Positions 1 through 8,390 of a stretch of 64,000 nt of DNA are shown piece after piece; position 1 is the stretch's first letter, and every line of letters begins with the position of its first letter. The DNA comes from Rudanella paleaurantiibacter (GTDB lineage: Bacteria; Bacteroidota; Bacteroidia; Cytophagales; Spirosomataceae). Under the pieces are notes generated by a model. The model made no database searches, was not told where the DNA came from, and was given only the letters and a program-made list of their open reading frames with translations. The DNA lies in NCBI RefSeq assembly GCF_009184635.1, contig NZ_WELI01000015.1, forward strand, positions 62,001 to 126,000. The letters run 5' to 3'. Position numbers and translations under genes: made by a program.

Positions 1-2
1 CT

Positions 3-233
3 GCCATCAGCAAGACCGACGACGTTGATACGCAGCGTGCAGCGTTTGAAGGCTTATCGACCAGCATGATTGCGCTGGCCAAAGCGACTAAACCCGCCAA
101 AACGTTCGTGCAGTTCTGCCCGATGGCCGCTGAGGGCAAGGGCGCGTCATGGCTCAGCGACAAGCGTGAGGTACGTAACCCCTATTACGGCGATAAGATG
201 CTGAAGTGCGGGTCGGTGAAAGAAGAGATCTAA
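3..233 (+). CDS. DUF3347-type C-terminal domain (5' truncated)
   Basis: Only the last 76 codons are inside the window. The frame is open from base 3 to the TAA at 231-233. The tail has the DUF3347 signature also seen at the end of the adaptor at 8380-10194: a CPMA segment, a SWLSDKREVRNPYYGD block and a final MLKCG. The two tails are clearly paralogous. Conserved Cys, Met and Trp residues suggest metal binding in the periplasm. The gene is probably another CusB-like adaptor or a free-standing DUF3347 protein; which one cannot be told from the fragment. A strong hairpin follows the stop. Confidence 0.8.
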   Translation, partial: AISKTDDVDTQRAAFEGLSTSMIALAKATKPAKTFVQFCPMAAEGKGASWLSDKREVRNPYYGDKMLKCGSVKEEI

Positions 234-243
234 CCCTAAATCA

Positions 244-282
244 CCCCGGAAGCAGCCGACAGAACTGCTTCCGGGGAACTTC
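244..282 (+). terminator. Stem-loop after the DUF3347 gene
   Basis: A perfect 12-bp stem (CCCCGGAAGCAG at 244-255, CTGCTTCCGGGG at 265-276) with a 9-nt loop lies 10 nt after the stop at 233. The following bases are only moderately T-rich, so it may act as a terminator or as an mRNA-stabilising 3' end. Confidence 0.6.
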
Positions 283-290
283 TATCAGCG

Positions 291-872
291 ATGGCTCAAC
301 AGGAAATTTATATTAAAAATATGGTCTGCGACCGCTGCATCTGGGTAGTGCGCCGGGAGTTGGAAAGACTTGGTTATACCGTATCCCAGATTGAACTGGG
401 CCGGGCCGTGATTGACGACCGGGGCGACGCTCGCCTGCCCATAGATCTGACCACTATCGGCCCTATGCTTCAGGAGCATGGCTTTGCGTTGCTAACTGAT
501 AAAACAACCCGGGTGGTAAATCAGGTTAAGACGCTGATCATCGACCTGATTCACGGCGGACGGGTAGCCGAGCTTCGGACAACGCTCTCAGATTACCTGT
601 CTGAAAACGTAGGAATGGATTACGCCCATTTGAGCCATTTGTTTTCTACAACTGAGAATCTGACCATTGAAAAGTTTTGGATTATGCAGCGGGTCGAGCG
701 GGCCAAAGAACTGCTCAGCTACGACGAAATATCAATTAGCGACATTGCCCGTCAGTTAGGGTATAGTAGCGTGGCTTACCTGACCAATCAGTTCAAACAA
801 ATCACAGGATTGACACCGGCTGCCTACCGCAGCCGGAATACCAATGATCGCAATTCCATCGACTGGATTTGA
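291..872 (+). CDS. AraC-family regulator with HMA-like N-terminal domain
   Basis: Predicted one-component transcription regulator of 193 residues. Residues about 1-75 look like a heavy-metal-associated (HMA) fold: a short beta strand, the motif MVCDRC at about residues 11-16, then a helix and strand. Residues about 95-185 form an AraC/XylS DNA-binding domain (ISDIARQLGYSSVAYLTNQFKQITGLTP is split here as ISDIARQLGYSSVAYL and TNQFKQITGLTP). There is no sugar-binding AraC N-domain. It lies upstream of the metal efflux genes and has a paralogue at 15143-15781. Inference: the CxxC motif binds Cu(I) or a similar thiophilic ion and so controls the neighbouring resistance genes. The family call is firm; the ligand is not shown. 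Confidence 0.85.
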   Translation: MAQQEIYIKNMVCDRCIWVVRRELERLGYTVSQIELGRAVIDDRGDARLPIDLTTIGPMLQEHGFALLTDKTTRVVNQVKTLIIDLIHGGRVAELRTTLSDYLSENVGMDYAHLSHLFSTTENLTIEKFWIMQRVERAKELLSYDEISISDIARQLGYSSVAYLTNQFKQITGLTPAAYRSRNTNDRNSIDWI

Positions 873-910
873 CTGTTATATGATTGACAACCACGTTAAA
901 CGATTATAAA

Positions 911-1438
911 ATGGTATCCTTATTCATTCGGCTTTCGCTTCCCATCTGGCTGAGCGTAACCGGTTTCAACGTAGTGGCCCAGCACAATGCCCACACATCA
1001 CCCTATCAGGCCGAAGCGGGCCGGACCATTAAAACCCTGTCGGAAGCAGACATTAGCGGCTACCTCAACGGACGGGGCATGGGCCTGGCCAAAGCGGCTG
1101 AACTAAACGGGTATCCGGGACCGATGCACGTACTGGAACTGGAAAAGGAATTGGCACTAACCGCCACCCAAAAAGCCCAAATGCAAATGGCCTACAACGT
1201 CATGCACGAGCGGGCCGTGGTCCTCGGCAAACAGATTGTCGAGCAGGAAACCGCCCTGAACCGGCTGTTTTCGGCCAATGAGGCTACGCCGGAAGCGGTA
1301 CAAACGACGGTCGAGAAGCTGGCACAGCTTCAGGGGCAGCTTCGGCTGACCCACCTCGACGCACACCTGAAAGCCAAACAAATATTGGCGGTAGAACAGG
1401 TAAACCAGTACAATCGGCTTCGGGGCTATACGAAGTAA
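911..1438 (+). CDS. Spy/CpxP-like periplasmic protein
   Basis: A secreted helical protein of about 175 residues. The ATG at 911 is preferred over an upstream TTG at 884 because it begins directly with a signal peptide (MVSLFIRLSLPIWLSVTGF, cleavage near VVAQ). The mature part has the pattern of Spy/CpxP or metal-resistance (CnrR-like) proteins: LELEKELALTATQKAQMQ, then long amphipathic helices rich in Gln, Glu and Ala. Such proteins act as periplasmic chaperones or metal-stress sensors. It follows the AraC regulator by about 40 nt and precedes the HMA chaperone. The family assignment rests on the helical pattern and the ELxLTxxQ motif. Confidence 0.65.
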   Translation: MVSLFIRLSLPIWLSVTGFNVVAQHNAHTSPYQAEAGRTIKTLSEADISGYLNGRGMGLAKAAELNGYPGPMHVLELEKELALTATQKAQMQMAYNVMHERAVVLGKQIVEQETALNRLFSANEATPEAVQTTVEKLAQLQGQLRLTHLDAHLKAKQILAVEQVNQYNRLRGYTK

Positions 1439-1457
1439 AAATTGCAACAGAGGGCCG

Positions 1458-1498
1458 GAATTGTGTAATGCACCGACCCGGCCCGGTAGCGACTTTTG
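1458..1498 (+). promoter_or_regulatory. Putative metal-responsive promoter of the HMA chaperone
   Basis: The box GAATTGTGTAA (1458-1468) is followed, 35 nt from its first base, by CTTTTG (1493-1498), which resembles the Bacteroidota -7 element (TAnnTTTG). The same 11-bp box with exactly the same 35-nt spacing to CTTTTG occurs upstream of copA at 16942-16982. The shared layout suggests a common regulator. The promoter role is inferred. Confidence 0.45.
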
Positions 1499-1529
1499 CA
1501 GGGTAATTCAGACAAACCTGTAAACAGTC

Positions 1530-1742
1530 ATGGAAACAATTAAACTCAAAACCAACATCAAGTGTGGGGGCTGTGTGGCAACGGTGACGCCTTTTTTAAA
1601 CCAGACGGTTGGGGACGGCAACTGGCAGGTGGACACGCAAAACCCCGATAAAGTGCTGACGGTAACGACGGAGGAGGCCACGCCCGAAACCGTGCAACAG
1701 GCCGTTCAGCAGGCGGGTTTCAAGGCCGAACCACTGTCCTGA
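1530..1742 (+). CDS. HMA-domain metallochaperone (CopZ-like)
   Basis: A 70-residue protein made of a single HMA fold, with the metal-binding motif CGGC at residues 12-15 in the normal position after the first strand (METIKLKTNIKCGGC). Proteins of this size carry Cu(I) in the cytoplasm and hand it to P-type ATPases or regulators. It sits alone between a putative metal-responsive promoter (1458-1498) and a terminator (1763-1789), so it is probably a monocistronic unit just ahead of the RND pump genes. The GG between the cysteines is less common than the usual MxCxxC form. Confidence 0.85.
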   Translation: METIKLKTNIKCGGCVATVTPFLNQTVGDGNWQVDTQNPDKVLTVTTEEATPETVQQAVQQAGFKAEPLS

Positions 1743-1762
1743 GTGGACACTACGTTCTGCCG

Positions 1763-1789
1763 AAAGCCGCCACACCGGGCGGCTTTTTT
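1763..1789 (+). terminator. Rho-independent terminator after the HMA chaperone
   Basis: A 9-bp stem (AAAGCCGCC at 1763-1771, GGCGGCTTT at 1778-1786) with a 6-nt loop ends in a run of six T (1784-1789). It lies about 20 nt after the chaperone stop and 30 nt before the RND pump gene. Confidence 0.85.
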
Positions 1790-1819
1790 GTTGCCGCCTT
1801 CACCAAAACAACCTGGCAG

Positions 1820-3163
1820 ATGATAGAAGGCTTAATCAAATTTTCGCTTCGGAACCGGTTTCTGGTGCTGCTCATTGCCGCCGGTCTGTTTGGCTGGGGA
1901 GCCTACTCGGTCAGAACCAGTAAAATCGACGCGATTCCCGACCTCTCGGAGAATCAGGTGATCGTCTTCACCGAGTGGATGGGCCGCTCCCCGCAGCTTA
2001 TCGAAGACCAGATTACGTACCCGCTGGTAACGAACCTACAGGGCCTGCCGCAGGTCAAGTACGTGCGCGGTACGTCGATGTTTGGCATGAGCTTCGTCTA
2101 CGTCATCTTCAACGACGACACGGAGGTTTACTGGGCCAGAGAGCGGGTATTGGAACGCCTGAACTACGCGGCCCGGCTGCTGCCCGATGGTGTTTCGCCG
2201 ACGCTCGGCCCCGACGGAACGGGCGTAGGACATATTCTCTGGTACACGCTTGACGCACCGGGCATGGACCTCGGCGAGCAGCGGGCCGTGCAGGACTGGT
2301 ACGTCAAGTTCGGCCTTCAGAACGTACCCGGCGTGGCCGAAATCGCGTCCTTTGGCGGCTTTCAAAAACAGTACCAGGTCACGCTCGACCCCAATAAACT
2401 AACCTACTACGGTTTGTCGGTGCCGCAGGTCATTGGCGCGATCCGGGCCAACAACAACGAAGCCGGGGGGCGCAAGTTCGAGTTGAGCGGCATCGGCTAC
2501 ATTATCAAAACGACGGGGTATCTGCAATCCGTGGAGCAGATTCAGAACATACCGCTTAGGACCGTCAGCAGCGTACCCGTGCGCGTGGCCGACGTAGCGA
2601 CGGTGCAGATGACGGGCGAGACCCGGCTGGGCATCTTCGACCTCAACGGCGAGGGCGAGGCTGTGGGCGGCATCGTGGTGATGCGCTACGGTGAAAACGC
2701 CGACGAGGTCATCGGCAACGTCAAAAAGAAGATGGAAGAGGTCGCCCGTGGACTGCCCGACGGGGTAAAGTTCAACATCGTTTATGACCGCAGCGGGTTG
2801 ATTCAGGAGTCGGTCGCGTCCATCACTCATACACTCATCGAGGAAATGATTGTCGTGTCGTTGGTCGTAATCCTGTTTCTGCTGCACTGGCGGTCGGCCA
2901 TCAGCATCATCATTCAGATTCCGATCACCATTGCCACCAGTTTCATTCTGCTCAACGCCTTCGATATCTCGTCCAATATCATGTCCCTGACGGGCATTGC
3001 GCTGGCTATTGGTGTCATCGTCGACAACGGCATCATCATGGCCGAGAATGCCTATAAGAACCTGGCCGTGCGGCAGGCGGAACTGACCGCCGGACAGCAT
3101 GAATCGAAAGTTTCCTCGGTCACCTCTAAACCCGTTGAAGAGTATGGAAGCGAACGTACCTAA
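1820..3163 (+). CDS. cusA: CusA/CzcA-type RND pump, N-terminal half (split gene)
   Basis: The N-terminal part of a heavy-metal-efflux RND transporter, inner membrane. Visible landmarks are TM1 (residues about 10-30), the IDAIPDLSENQV and EDQITYPL signatures of the HME-RND family, the first periplasmic porter domain, TM2-TM4, and the TM4 proton-relay region with GVIVDNGIIMAEN. Family similarity stops after about residue 426 (AVRQAEL). The last 20 or so residues are unrelated and come from inserted DNA. A methyltransferase gene starts at 3144 inside this frame, and the rest of the pump resumes at 3784 in another frame. The break is in the cytoplasmic TM4-TM5 loop, so two separate polypeptides could in principle assemble. 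Whether this half still works is unknown. Confidence 0.85.
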   Translation: MIEGLIKFSLRNRFLVLLIAAGLFGWGAYSVRTSKIDAIPDLSENQVIVFTEWMGRSPQLIEDQITYPLVTNLQGLPQVKYVRGTSMFGMSFVYVIFNDDTEVYWARERVLERLNYAARLLPDGVSPTLGPDGTGVGHILWYTLDAPGMDLGEQRAVQDWYVKFGLQNVPGVAEIASFGGFQKQYQVTLDPNKLTYYGLSVPQVIGAIRANNNEAGGRKFELSGIGYIIKTTGYLQSVEQIQNIPLRTVSSVPVRVADVATVQMTGETRLGIFDLNGEGEAVGGIVVMRYGENADEVIGNVKKKMEEVARGLPDGVKFNIVYDRSGLIQESVASITHTLIEEMIVVSLVVILFLLHWRSAISIIIQIPITIATSFILLNAFDISSNIMSLTGIALAIGVIVDNGIIMAENAYKNLAVRQAELTAGQHESKVSSVTSKPVEEYGSERT

Positions 3164-3773
3164 GAACCATTGGGAAGCCATTTACCGTACAAAGCAGGCT
3201 GACCAGCTAAGCTGGACGCAGGCTATTCCCGCTACGTCGCTGGCTTTTATTCAACAGGCTCAACTGCCCAAATCGGCGCGTATCATTGATATCGGTGGCG
3301 GGGACAGCACCCTGGTGGATTTCCTGCTGGATGAGGGCTACGAGCACATCAGCGTCCTGGATATGAGTGAAGCGGCTCTGATACGGGCCAAAGAGCGGCT
3401 GGGCAACCGGGCCGACCGGGTGGAATGGATTGTAAGCGACATTACCGCCTACACACCGGTTCAACCCTTCGATTTCTGGCACGACCGGGCGGCTTTTCAT
3501 TTTCTGACGACTCGTGGGCAAATTAACCGCTACGTAGCGACGGCCCGGGCGAGCGTAGTACCGGGTGGGTACGTTACCATCGGCACCTTTTCGGAAAATG
3601 GCCCCGAAAAGTGCAGCGGTCTGCCTGTGCGTCGCTACAGCGAACAGGCGCTGACCGATGAACTAACGCGGGGCTTCCGCAAACTCCGGTGCCTAACTGA
3701 AAACCATATCACCCCTTTCCAGACGAGCCAGAACTTCCTCTTCTGCTCGTTTCAGCGAGAAGGGCAAAACTGA
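3144..3773 (+). CDS. Class I SAM-dependent methyltransferase inserted in cusA
   Basis: A 209-residue protein that begins like small class I methyltransferases (KNHWEAIYRTKQADQLSW). It has the SAM-binding motif I IIDIGGGDSTLVDFLL, an acidic residue at the end of strand 2 (VLDMSEAAL), and a motif DFWHDRAAFHFL. The ATG at 3144 is chosen because homologous-looking sequence starts there; the frame overlaps the end of the upstream cusA part by 20 nt. The gene lies exactly between the two halves of the RND pump gene. The substrate is unknown. Small methyltransferases of this type occur near metal-resistance genes, so a detoxifying role is possible but not shown. Confidence 0.85.
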   Translation: MEANVPKNHWEAIYRTKQADQLSWTQAIPATSLAFIQQAQLPKSARIIDIGGGDSTLVDFLLDEGYEHISVLDMSEAALIRAKERLGNRADRVEWIVSDITAYTPVQPFDFWHDRAAFHFLTTRGQINRYVATARASVVPGGYVTIGTFSENGPEKCSGLPVRRYSEQALTDELTRGFRKLRCLTENHITPFQTSQNFLFCSFQREGQN

Positions 3774-3783
3774 AAGCGAACTC

Positions 3784-5727
3784 ATGTGGAAGAATCTAAA
3801 ACGCTTCTTTGGCTTTGGCCATAAAAACTACGTCGACATCCCCGACGAAGAGCGGCTGGCGATCATCGAGCGGTCGAGTCTTCAGGTCTCGCGGGGCGTG
3901 TTTTACTCGACGGTCATCATCATTACGTCGTTTCTGCCCGTGTTCCTGCTGACGGGGCAGGAAGGCAAACTGTTTCACCCCCTGGCCTGGACCAAGACGT
4001 TCATCCTGCTGGTGGATGCCTTGCTGGTGGTCACGCTGGCCCCGGTGCTGATCTCCTTTTTCATGAAGGGCCGCTTCAAAGACGACCACGCCAACCCCAT
4101 AACCCGCGTTCTGGAACGCATCTACGAGCCACTCATTCATTGGGTAATGCGCTGGCGCAAGACAACCATCGGCATCAATATTCTGGCCCTGGCCGTCAGC
4201 GTACCCATGCTGTTGAGTCTGGGCTCCGAGTTCATGCCGCCCCTCGACGAACAAAGTATTTTGTTCATGCCCGTTACGTTGCCCGACGTGTCGAACGCCG
4301 AAGCCAAGCGCATTTTGCAGGTGCAGGACAAGCTCATCAAGTCGGTGCCGGAAGTGGACAAGGTGCTGGGCAAGGCGGGCCGGGCTTCGACGGCCACCGA
4401 CAACTCACCAATCAGCATGATCGAGACCATCATCATGCTCAAACCCAAGTCGGAATGGCGGGCGGGGCTGACCAAAAAAGACCTCATCAACGAACTCGAC
4501 GCCAAGTTGCAGATTCCGGGCGTGGTCAACGGCTGGACGCAGCCCATCATCAACCGCATCAACATGCTGGCCACGGGCATTCGTACCGACGTGGGCATCA
4601 AGGTACACGGGCAGAGCTTGGACAGCATCTACGCCGTATCGGAGCAGGTGAAGGCCGCACTGGAAGGCGTACCGGGCGTGAAAGACCTTTATGTGGAGCC
4701 GGTTACGGGCGGCAAGTACCTGACCGTGGACGTGAACCGCGACGCGCTGGGTCGTTATGGGCTGACCGTAGACGACGTCAACGGCGTGGTTGAATCAGCC
4801 ATCGGCGGCTCACCTATCGGCCAGACCATCGAAGGGCGCAGGCGGTTTTCGATCAACGTGCGGCTGGCACAGGATTATCGCAACTCGGTCGAGCGCATCC
4901 GGCGTATTCCCATTGCCACGGCGGGGTTCGGTACGATTCCCCTCTCGGCGGTGGCGACGGTACGCTTTGAAGACGGCCCGCCCATGATTACTTCCGACAA
5001 CGCCCTGCTCCGGGGCGCGGTGATGTTCAACGTGCGGGACCGCGATCTGGGCAGTACCGTGCAGGAAGCCATCGACAAGGTAGGACGCGACCTCAAGCTG
5101 CCCAATGGCTACTATCTGGAATGGAGCGGGCAGTACGAAAATCTCATCCGGGGGCAGCGGACTCTGCTGCTGATTGCGCCCATCGTGCTGGTCGTCATTT
5201 TCCTTTCGCTCTATCTGGCCTTCGGTTCGGCGCGGGAAGCCTTTCTGAGCCTGATTACCATTCCGTTCGCGCTCATCGGCGGGGCCTACATGGTCTATTT
5301 CTACGGCGTGAATCTGTCGGTAGCGGTGGCCGTGGGCTTCATTGCGCTCTTCGGCATCGCCGTGGAAACGGGCGTGGTGATGGTCATCTACCTCAACGAT
5401 GCTATGAAGCAACTGGTGGCCCGGCGGGGCAATTCCCGCGAGACCATCTCCCTCGACGAACTGCGCGAGTCGGTCATTCACGGGGCGGCCAAACGGCTCC
5501 GGCCTAAGATCATGACCGTCTCGGTGGCTCTCTTCGGGCTGGTACCCGTGCTGTGGGCATCGGGCGTTGGCTCCGACGTGATGCTGCCCATTGTCTTACC
5601 CATGATCGGGGGTGTACTGACTTCATCGACACACATTCTGCTGGTGACGCCCCTGATTTTTCTGATGACGAAAGAATATGAACTCAAGAAATTCGGTAAG
5701 CTCGACGTACTGGAAGCGTCTCATTAA
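3784..5727 (+). CDS. cusA: CusA/CzcA-type RND pump, C-terminal half (split gene)
   Basis: A 647-residue C-terminal part of the RND metal pump. It starts in the cytoplasmic loop (MWKNLKRFFGFGHKNY), then has TM5-TM6 (FYSTVIIITSFLPVFLLTG), the loop SEFMPPLDEQSILFMP, the second porter domain with INMLATGIRTDVGIKVHG (the region that carries the metal-binding methionine in CusA), and TM7-TM12. Its own ATG at 3784 has no strong ribosome-binding site. Together with residues 1-426 of the upstream part the length is close to 1070, as expected for an intact pump, so nothing essential appears lost. The 3' end overlaps the TolC-like gene by 50 nt. Confidence 0.88.
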   Translation: MWKNLKRFFGFGHKNYVDIPDEERLAIIERSSLQVSRGVFYSTVIIITSFLPVFLLTGQEGKLFHPLAWTKTFILLVDALLVVTLAPVLISFFMKGRFKDDHANPITRVLERIYEPLIHWVMRWRKTTIGINILALAVSVPMLLSLGSEFMPPLDEQSILFMPVTLPDVSNAEAKRILQVQDKLIKSVPEVDKVLGKAGRASTATDNSPISMIETIIMLKPKSEWRAGLTKKDLINELDAKLQIPGVVNGWTQPIINRINMLATGIRTDVGIKVHGQSLDSIYAVSEQVKAALEGVPGVKDLYVEPVTGGKYLTVDVNRDALGRYGLTVDDVNGVVESAIGGSPIGQTIEGRRRFSINVRLAQDYRNSVERIRRIPIATAGFGTIPLSAVATVRFEDGPPMITSDNALLRGAVMFNVRDRDLGSTVQEAIDKVGRDLKLPNGYYLEWSGQYENLIRGQRTLLLIAPIVLVVIFLSLYLAFGSAREAFLSLITIPFALIGGAYMVYFYGVNLSVAVAVGFIALFGIAVETGVVMVIYLNDAMKQLVARRGNSRETISLDELRESVIHGAAKRLRPKIMTVSVALFGLVPVLWASGVGSDVMLPIVLPMIGGVLTSSTHILLVTPLIFLMTKEYELKKFGKLDVLEASH

Positions 5728-6988
5728 CGGGGGGCTCCTGGCGGTCGGCCTGCTGGGCGCGGCCTGGGGGCAATCGCCCGCGCCGACCGGGCCGGTTCCG
5801 GTGCTGTCGCTGGATACGGTACTGATTCGGATTGATCAGAACAACCCCCTGCTGAAGCCGTTCGGGAGCCGGGCGGCTGCGGCCCGCGCCTACGCTGAGG
5901 GCGCGCGGAGCTGGATGGCTCCGATGGTGGGCATAGGTACGTTCATGGCTCCCTACCCGGCGCAGATGGTCATGGACGACCGCGACCGGGGTTACGGCAT
6001 GGTATCGGTCGAACAAGACATTCCCAACCCGGTCAAACAGCGGGCTACGCGGGTGTATCAGGAATCAAAAGCGGCCGTGGAGGAAGCCGGGCGGGGCGTC
6101 ACGCTCAACCGACTCCGGCAGGATGCCAAAGGACTCTATTTCGACTGGCTGGTGCTGGAAAAACGGCGGGGCGTGCTGGCCGAGAACCGGCGCATTCTGC
6201 AAACAATGAAGAAGCTGGCCGACATCCGCTATCCATATCAACAGGGCAGCTTAGGCAACATCTACAAGGCCGAAGGCCGCCTGTATGAGCTGGACAATAT
6301 GGTTACGATGACCGAGGCCGAGATTGCCCGTCGGCGCATTGGGCTGAACACGCTGATGAACCGGCCCACAGGCGACCCGTTGCAGATCGATACCACGTAC
6401 CGCCCGGCCCCACCCACGACCGGCCTGCCCACGACAGAAGAAATCGGCAGTCGGCGCAGCGACATTCTGCGCATGGACCGGCAAATCCTGAGTATGCAGG
6501 CGGGCATTGAAGCGCAGCGGGCGCAGGCCCGGCCTGACTTCCGCGTCCGCTTCGACCACATGCAGCCTTTCGCCGGTGTGAAGAGCATGATGCCCACGCA
6601 GTTTACGCTGATGGGCATGATCTCGATTCCGATTGTGCCGTGGGCCTCGCGGATGTACAAGGCGGAAATCAAAGGGATGCAGCAGGACATCGCGGCTATG
6701 CGCTACGAACGGGAGGGGATGCTCATCGAAACGCAGGGCATGGTAGCTCAGATGCTCACCGACCTTCAAAACATGCGTACTCAGTTAGAAAACTACGAAC
6801 GGCGGGTCATTCCGACGCTTCGGAAGAATTACGACACCCAGCTCATTGCCTACGAGCAGAACAAGGCCGACCTGCCCGTGGTGATCGACGCCTGGGAGAC
6901 GCTCAACATGACCCAGATGGATTACCTGACGCGCTTACAGGAGTATTACCGCATGATCGTCCAATATGAACGCGAACTGGAGAAATAA
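5678..6988 (+). CDS. TolC-family outer-membrane efflux protein
   Basis: A 436-residue outer-membrane channel component of the metal RND system. An N-terminal signal peptide ends near AAWGQ (about residue 31). The rest has the two-fold helical-hairpin pattern of outer membrane efflux proteins, for example the SVEQDIPNP segment typical of strand-to-helix transitions in this family, and long Ala/Gln/Arg-rich helices. It overlaps the end of the pump gene by 50 nt and the start of the adaptor gene by 23 nt, so the cusA'-cusC-cusB genes are translationally coupled. Substrate specificity comes from the associated pump. Confidence 0.88.
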   Translation: MNSRNSVSSTYWKRLINGGLLAVGLLGAAWGQSPAPTGPVPVLSLDTVLIRIDQNNPLLKPFGSRAAAARAYAEGARSWMAPMVGIGTFMAPYPAQMVMDDRDRGYGMVSVEQDIPNPVKQRATRVYQESKAAVEEAGRGVTLNRLRQDAKGLYFDWLVLEKRRGVLAENRRILQTMKKLADIRYPYQQGSLGNIYKAEGRLYELDNMVTMTEAEIARRRIGLNTLMNRPTGDPLQIDTTYRPAPPTTGLPTTEEIGSRRSDILRMDRQILSMQAGIEAQRAQARPDFRVRFDHMQPFAGVKSMMPTQFTLMGMISIPIVPWASRMYKAEIKGMQQDIAAMRYEREGMLIETQGMVAQMLTDLQNMRTQLENYERRVIPTLRKNYDTQLIAYEQNKADLPVVIDAWETLNMTQMDYLTRLQEYYRMIVQYERELEK

Positions 6989-8390
6989 AGCTCTCGGCGG
7001 GTTGCTGGCCATTACGCTGCTGATAGGCTGCAACCGGGGGACAGAAAATAAAGAATCCCAGGCCCCTGCCAATCCAAACGTTGCGGGCCACGAAGGGCAC
7101 GGCCACACTTCTACCGAGGAAACGTACACCTGCCCGATGCACCCGCAAATCGTACAGAAGGAGCCGGGTACGTGCCCCATCTGCGGCATGGATCTGGTGA
7201 AAAAGGCCAGCACGGGGGGGGACAGCCTTACGGTGAGCGAAGAACTCAAAGCCCTGCTGCAACCGACTAATTCGGTTGTGGTCGCCAACATGGCCACCGT
7301 GCAGCCCGAAGCGCGCAGTCTGCCCACGCAGGCCGAAGCCAACGGCCTCGTTACCTACGATACGCGTCGGCTCTACTCCATTCCGGCCCGCTTCGGCGGA
7401 CGGATCGAGAAGCTGTACGTGCGCTACCAATATCAGCCAATCCGCAAGGGACAGAAGCTGCTGGAACTTTACAGCCCCGACATCGTGACGGCCCAGCGCG
7501 AACTACTTTACCTGCTCGACGCCGATGCGGGTAATACCGCCCTGATTGCCTCGGCGAAGCAAAAACTCCGGCTGCTGGGCGTAACCGACGCGCAGCTTGC
7601 CGACCTGCAACGTAGCCGAAAGCCCAGCTATTCGCTGGCCGTGTACAGCCCTTACGACGGGTACGTCGTGGAGGAAAACACGATTACGCCTGCCGCACCA
7701 ACGCCTGCTGCCGGAGGTATGGGCGGTGGCGGAGGGGCTGGTATGGGCAGTAGCGGCATGGGGGGTGGAGGGGGCGGGATGACCCCGTCCGCCACCGACG
7801 AAATCACGTTCAGCCAGCCCGCTCCCCCAACCGGGGGCGGGGCCATCGGTGGTTCACTACTCATTCGGGAGGGGCAATACGTACAGACCGGCCAAACTCT
7901 GTTTCGGGTCGTAAATCCTGGTCGGTTGTGGGCCGAGTTCCGGCTCTACGCCCGCGATGCAGCCGGCATCAAACCCGGCGATGCGCTGACCGTCTCGTTT
8001 GACCAGACCGGGCAACCGCCCCGACAGGCACGGGTGAATTTCGTGGTACCGTTCATTGAAGGCGGTAGCCCGTTCGTCACCATTCGGGCGTACCTGCCCG
8101 GTAGCAGTAACCTGCGCGTGGGGCAACTGGCCCGCGCTACCATCCGGGGCCGACGGATCGATGCGTTGTGGCTCCCGGCCACGGCGGTGCTCGACCTCGG
8201 CAATCAGCAGGTGGTGTTTATACAGGGCGATACGCCCAATACGTTCCGGCCCGTGCGGGTTGAAACCGGCCCCCGGACGGATGGCTACGTAGCCATTGCC
8301 AGCGGCCTTGATGCCGGGCAGACGGTGGCCCGCAACGCACAGTTTTTAATTGATAGCGAAAGCTTTGTCAACGTGTCTAATGAGAAATAA
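6966..8390 (+). CDS. CusB-type RND periplasmic adaptor with heavy-metal-binding domain
   Basis: A 474-residue periplasmic adaptor (membrane fusion protein). It has a lipoprotein signal with the lipobox LLIGC (Cys at about residue 22), then a His-rich stretch (GHEGHGHTS), a heavy-metal-binding domain (YTCPMHPQIV and PGTCPICGMDLV), and adaptor barrel, hairpin and lipoyl-like segments (YDTRRLYSIPARFGGRIEKL; LYSPDIVTAQREL). A Gly/Met-rich low-complexity insert lies at about residues 250-275 and may itself bind metal. The gene overlaps the TolC-like gene by 23 nt and the next adaptor by 11 nt. Confidence 0.92.
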   Translation: MNANWRNKALGGLLAITLLIGCNRGTENKESQAPANPNVAGHEGHGHTSTEETYTCPMHPQIVQKEPGTCPICGMDLVKKASTGGDSLTVSEELKALLQPTNSVVVANMATVQPEARSLPTQAEANGLVTYDTRRLYSIPARFGGRIEKLYVRYQYQPIRKGQKLLELYSPDIVTAQRELLYLLDADAGNTALIASAKQKLRLLGVTDAQLADLQRSRKPSYSLAVYSPYDGYVVEENTITPAAPTPAAGGMGGGGGAGMGSSGMGGGGGGMTPSATDEITFSQPAPPTGGGAIGGSLLIREGQYVQTGQTLFRVVNPGRLWAEFRLYARDAAGIKPGDALTVSFDQTGQPPRQARVNFVVPFIEGGSPFVTIRAYLPGSSNLRVGQLARATIRGRRIDALWLPATAVLDLGNQQVVFIQGDTPNTFRPVRVETGPRTDGYVAIASGLDAGQTVARNAQFLIDSESFVNVSNEK

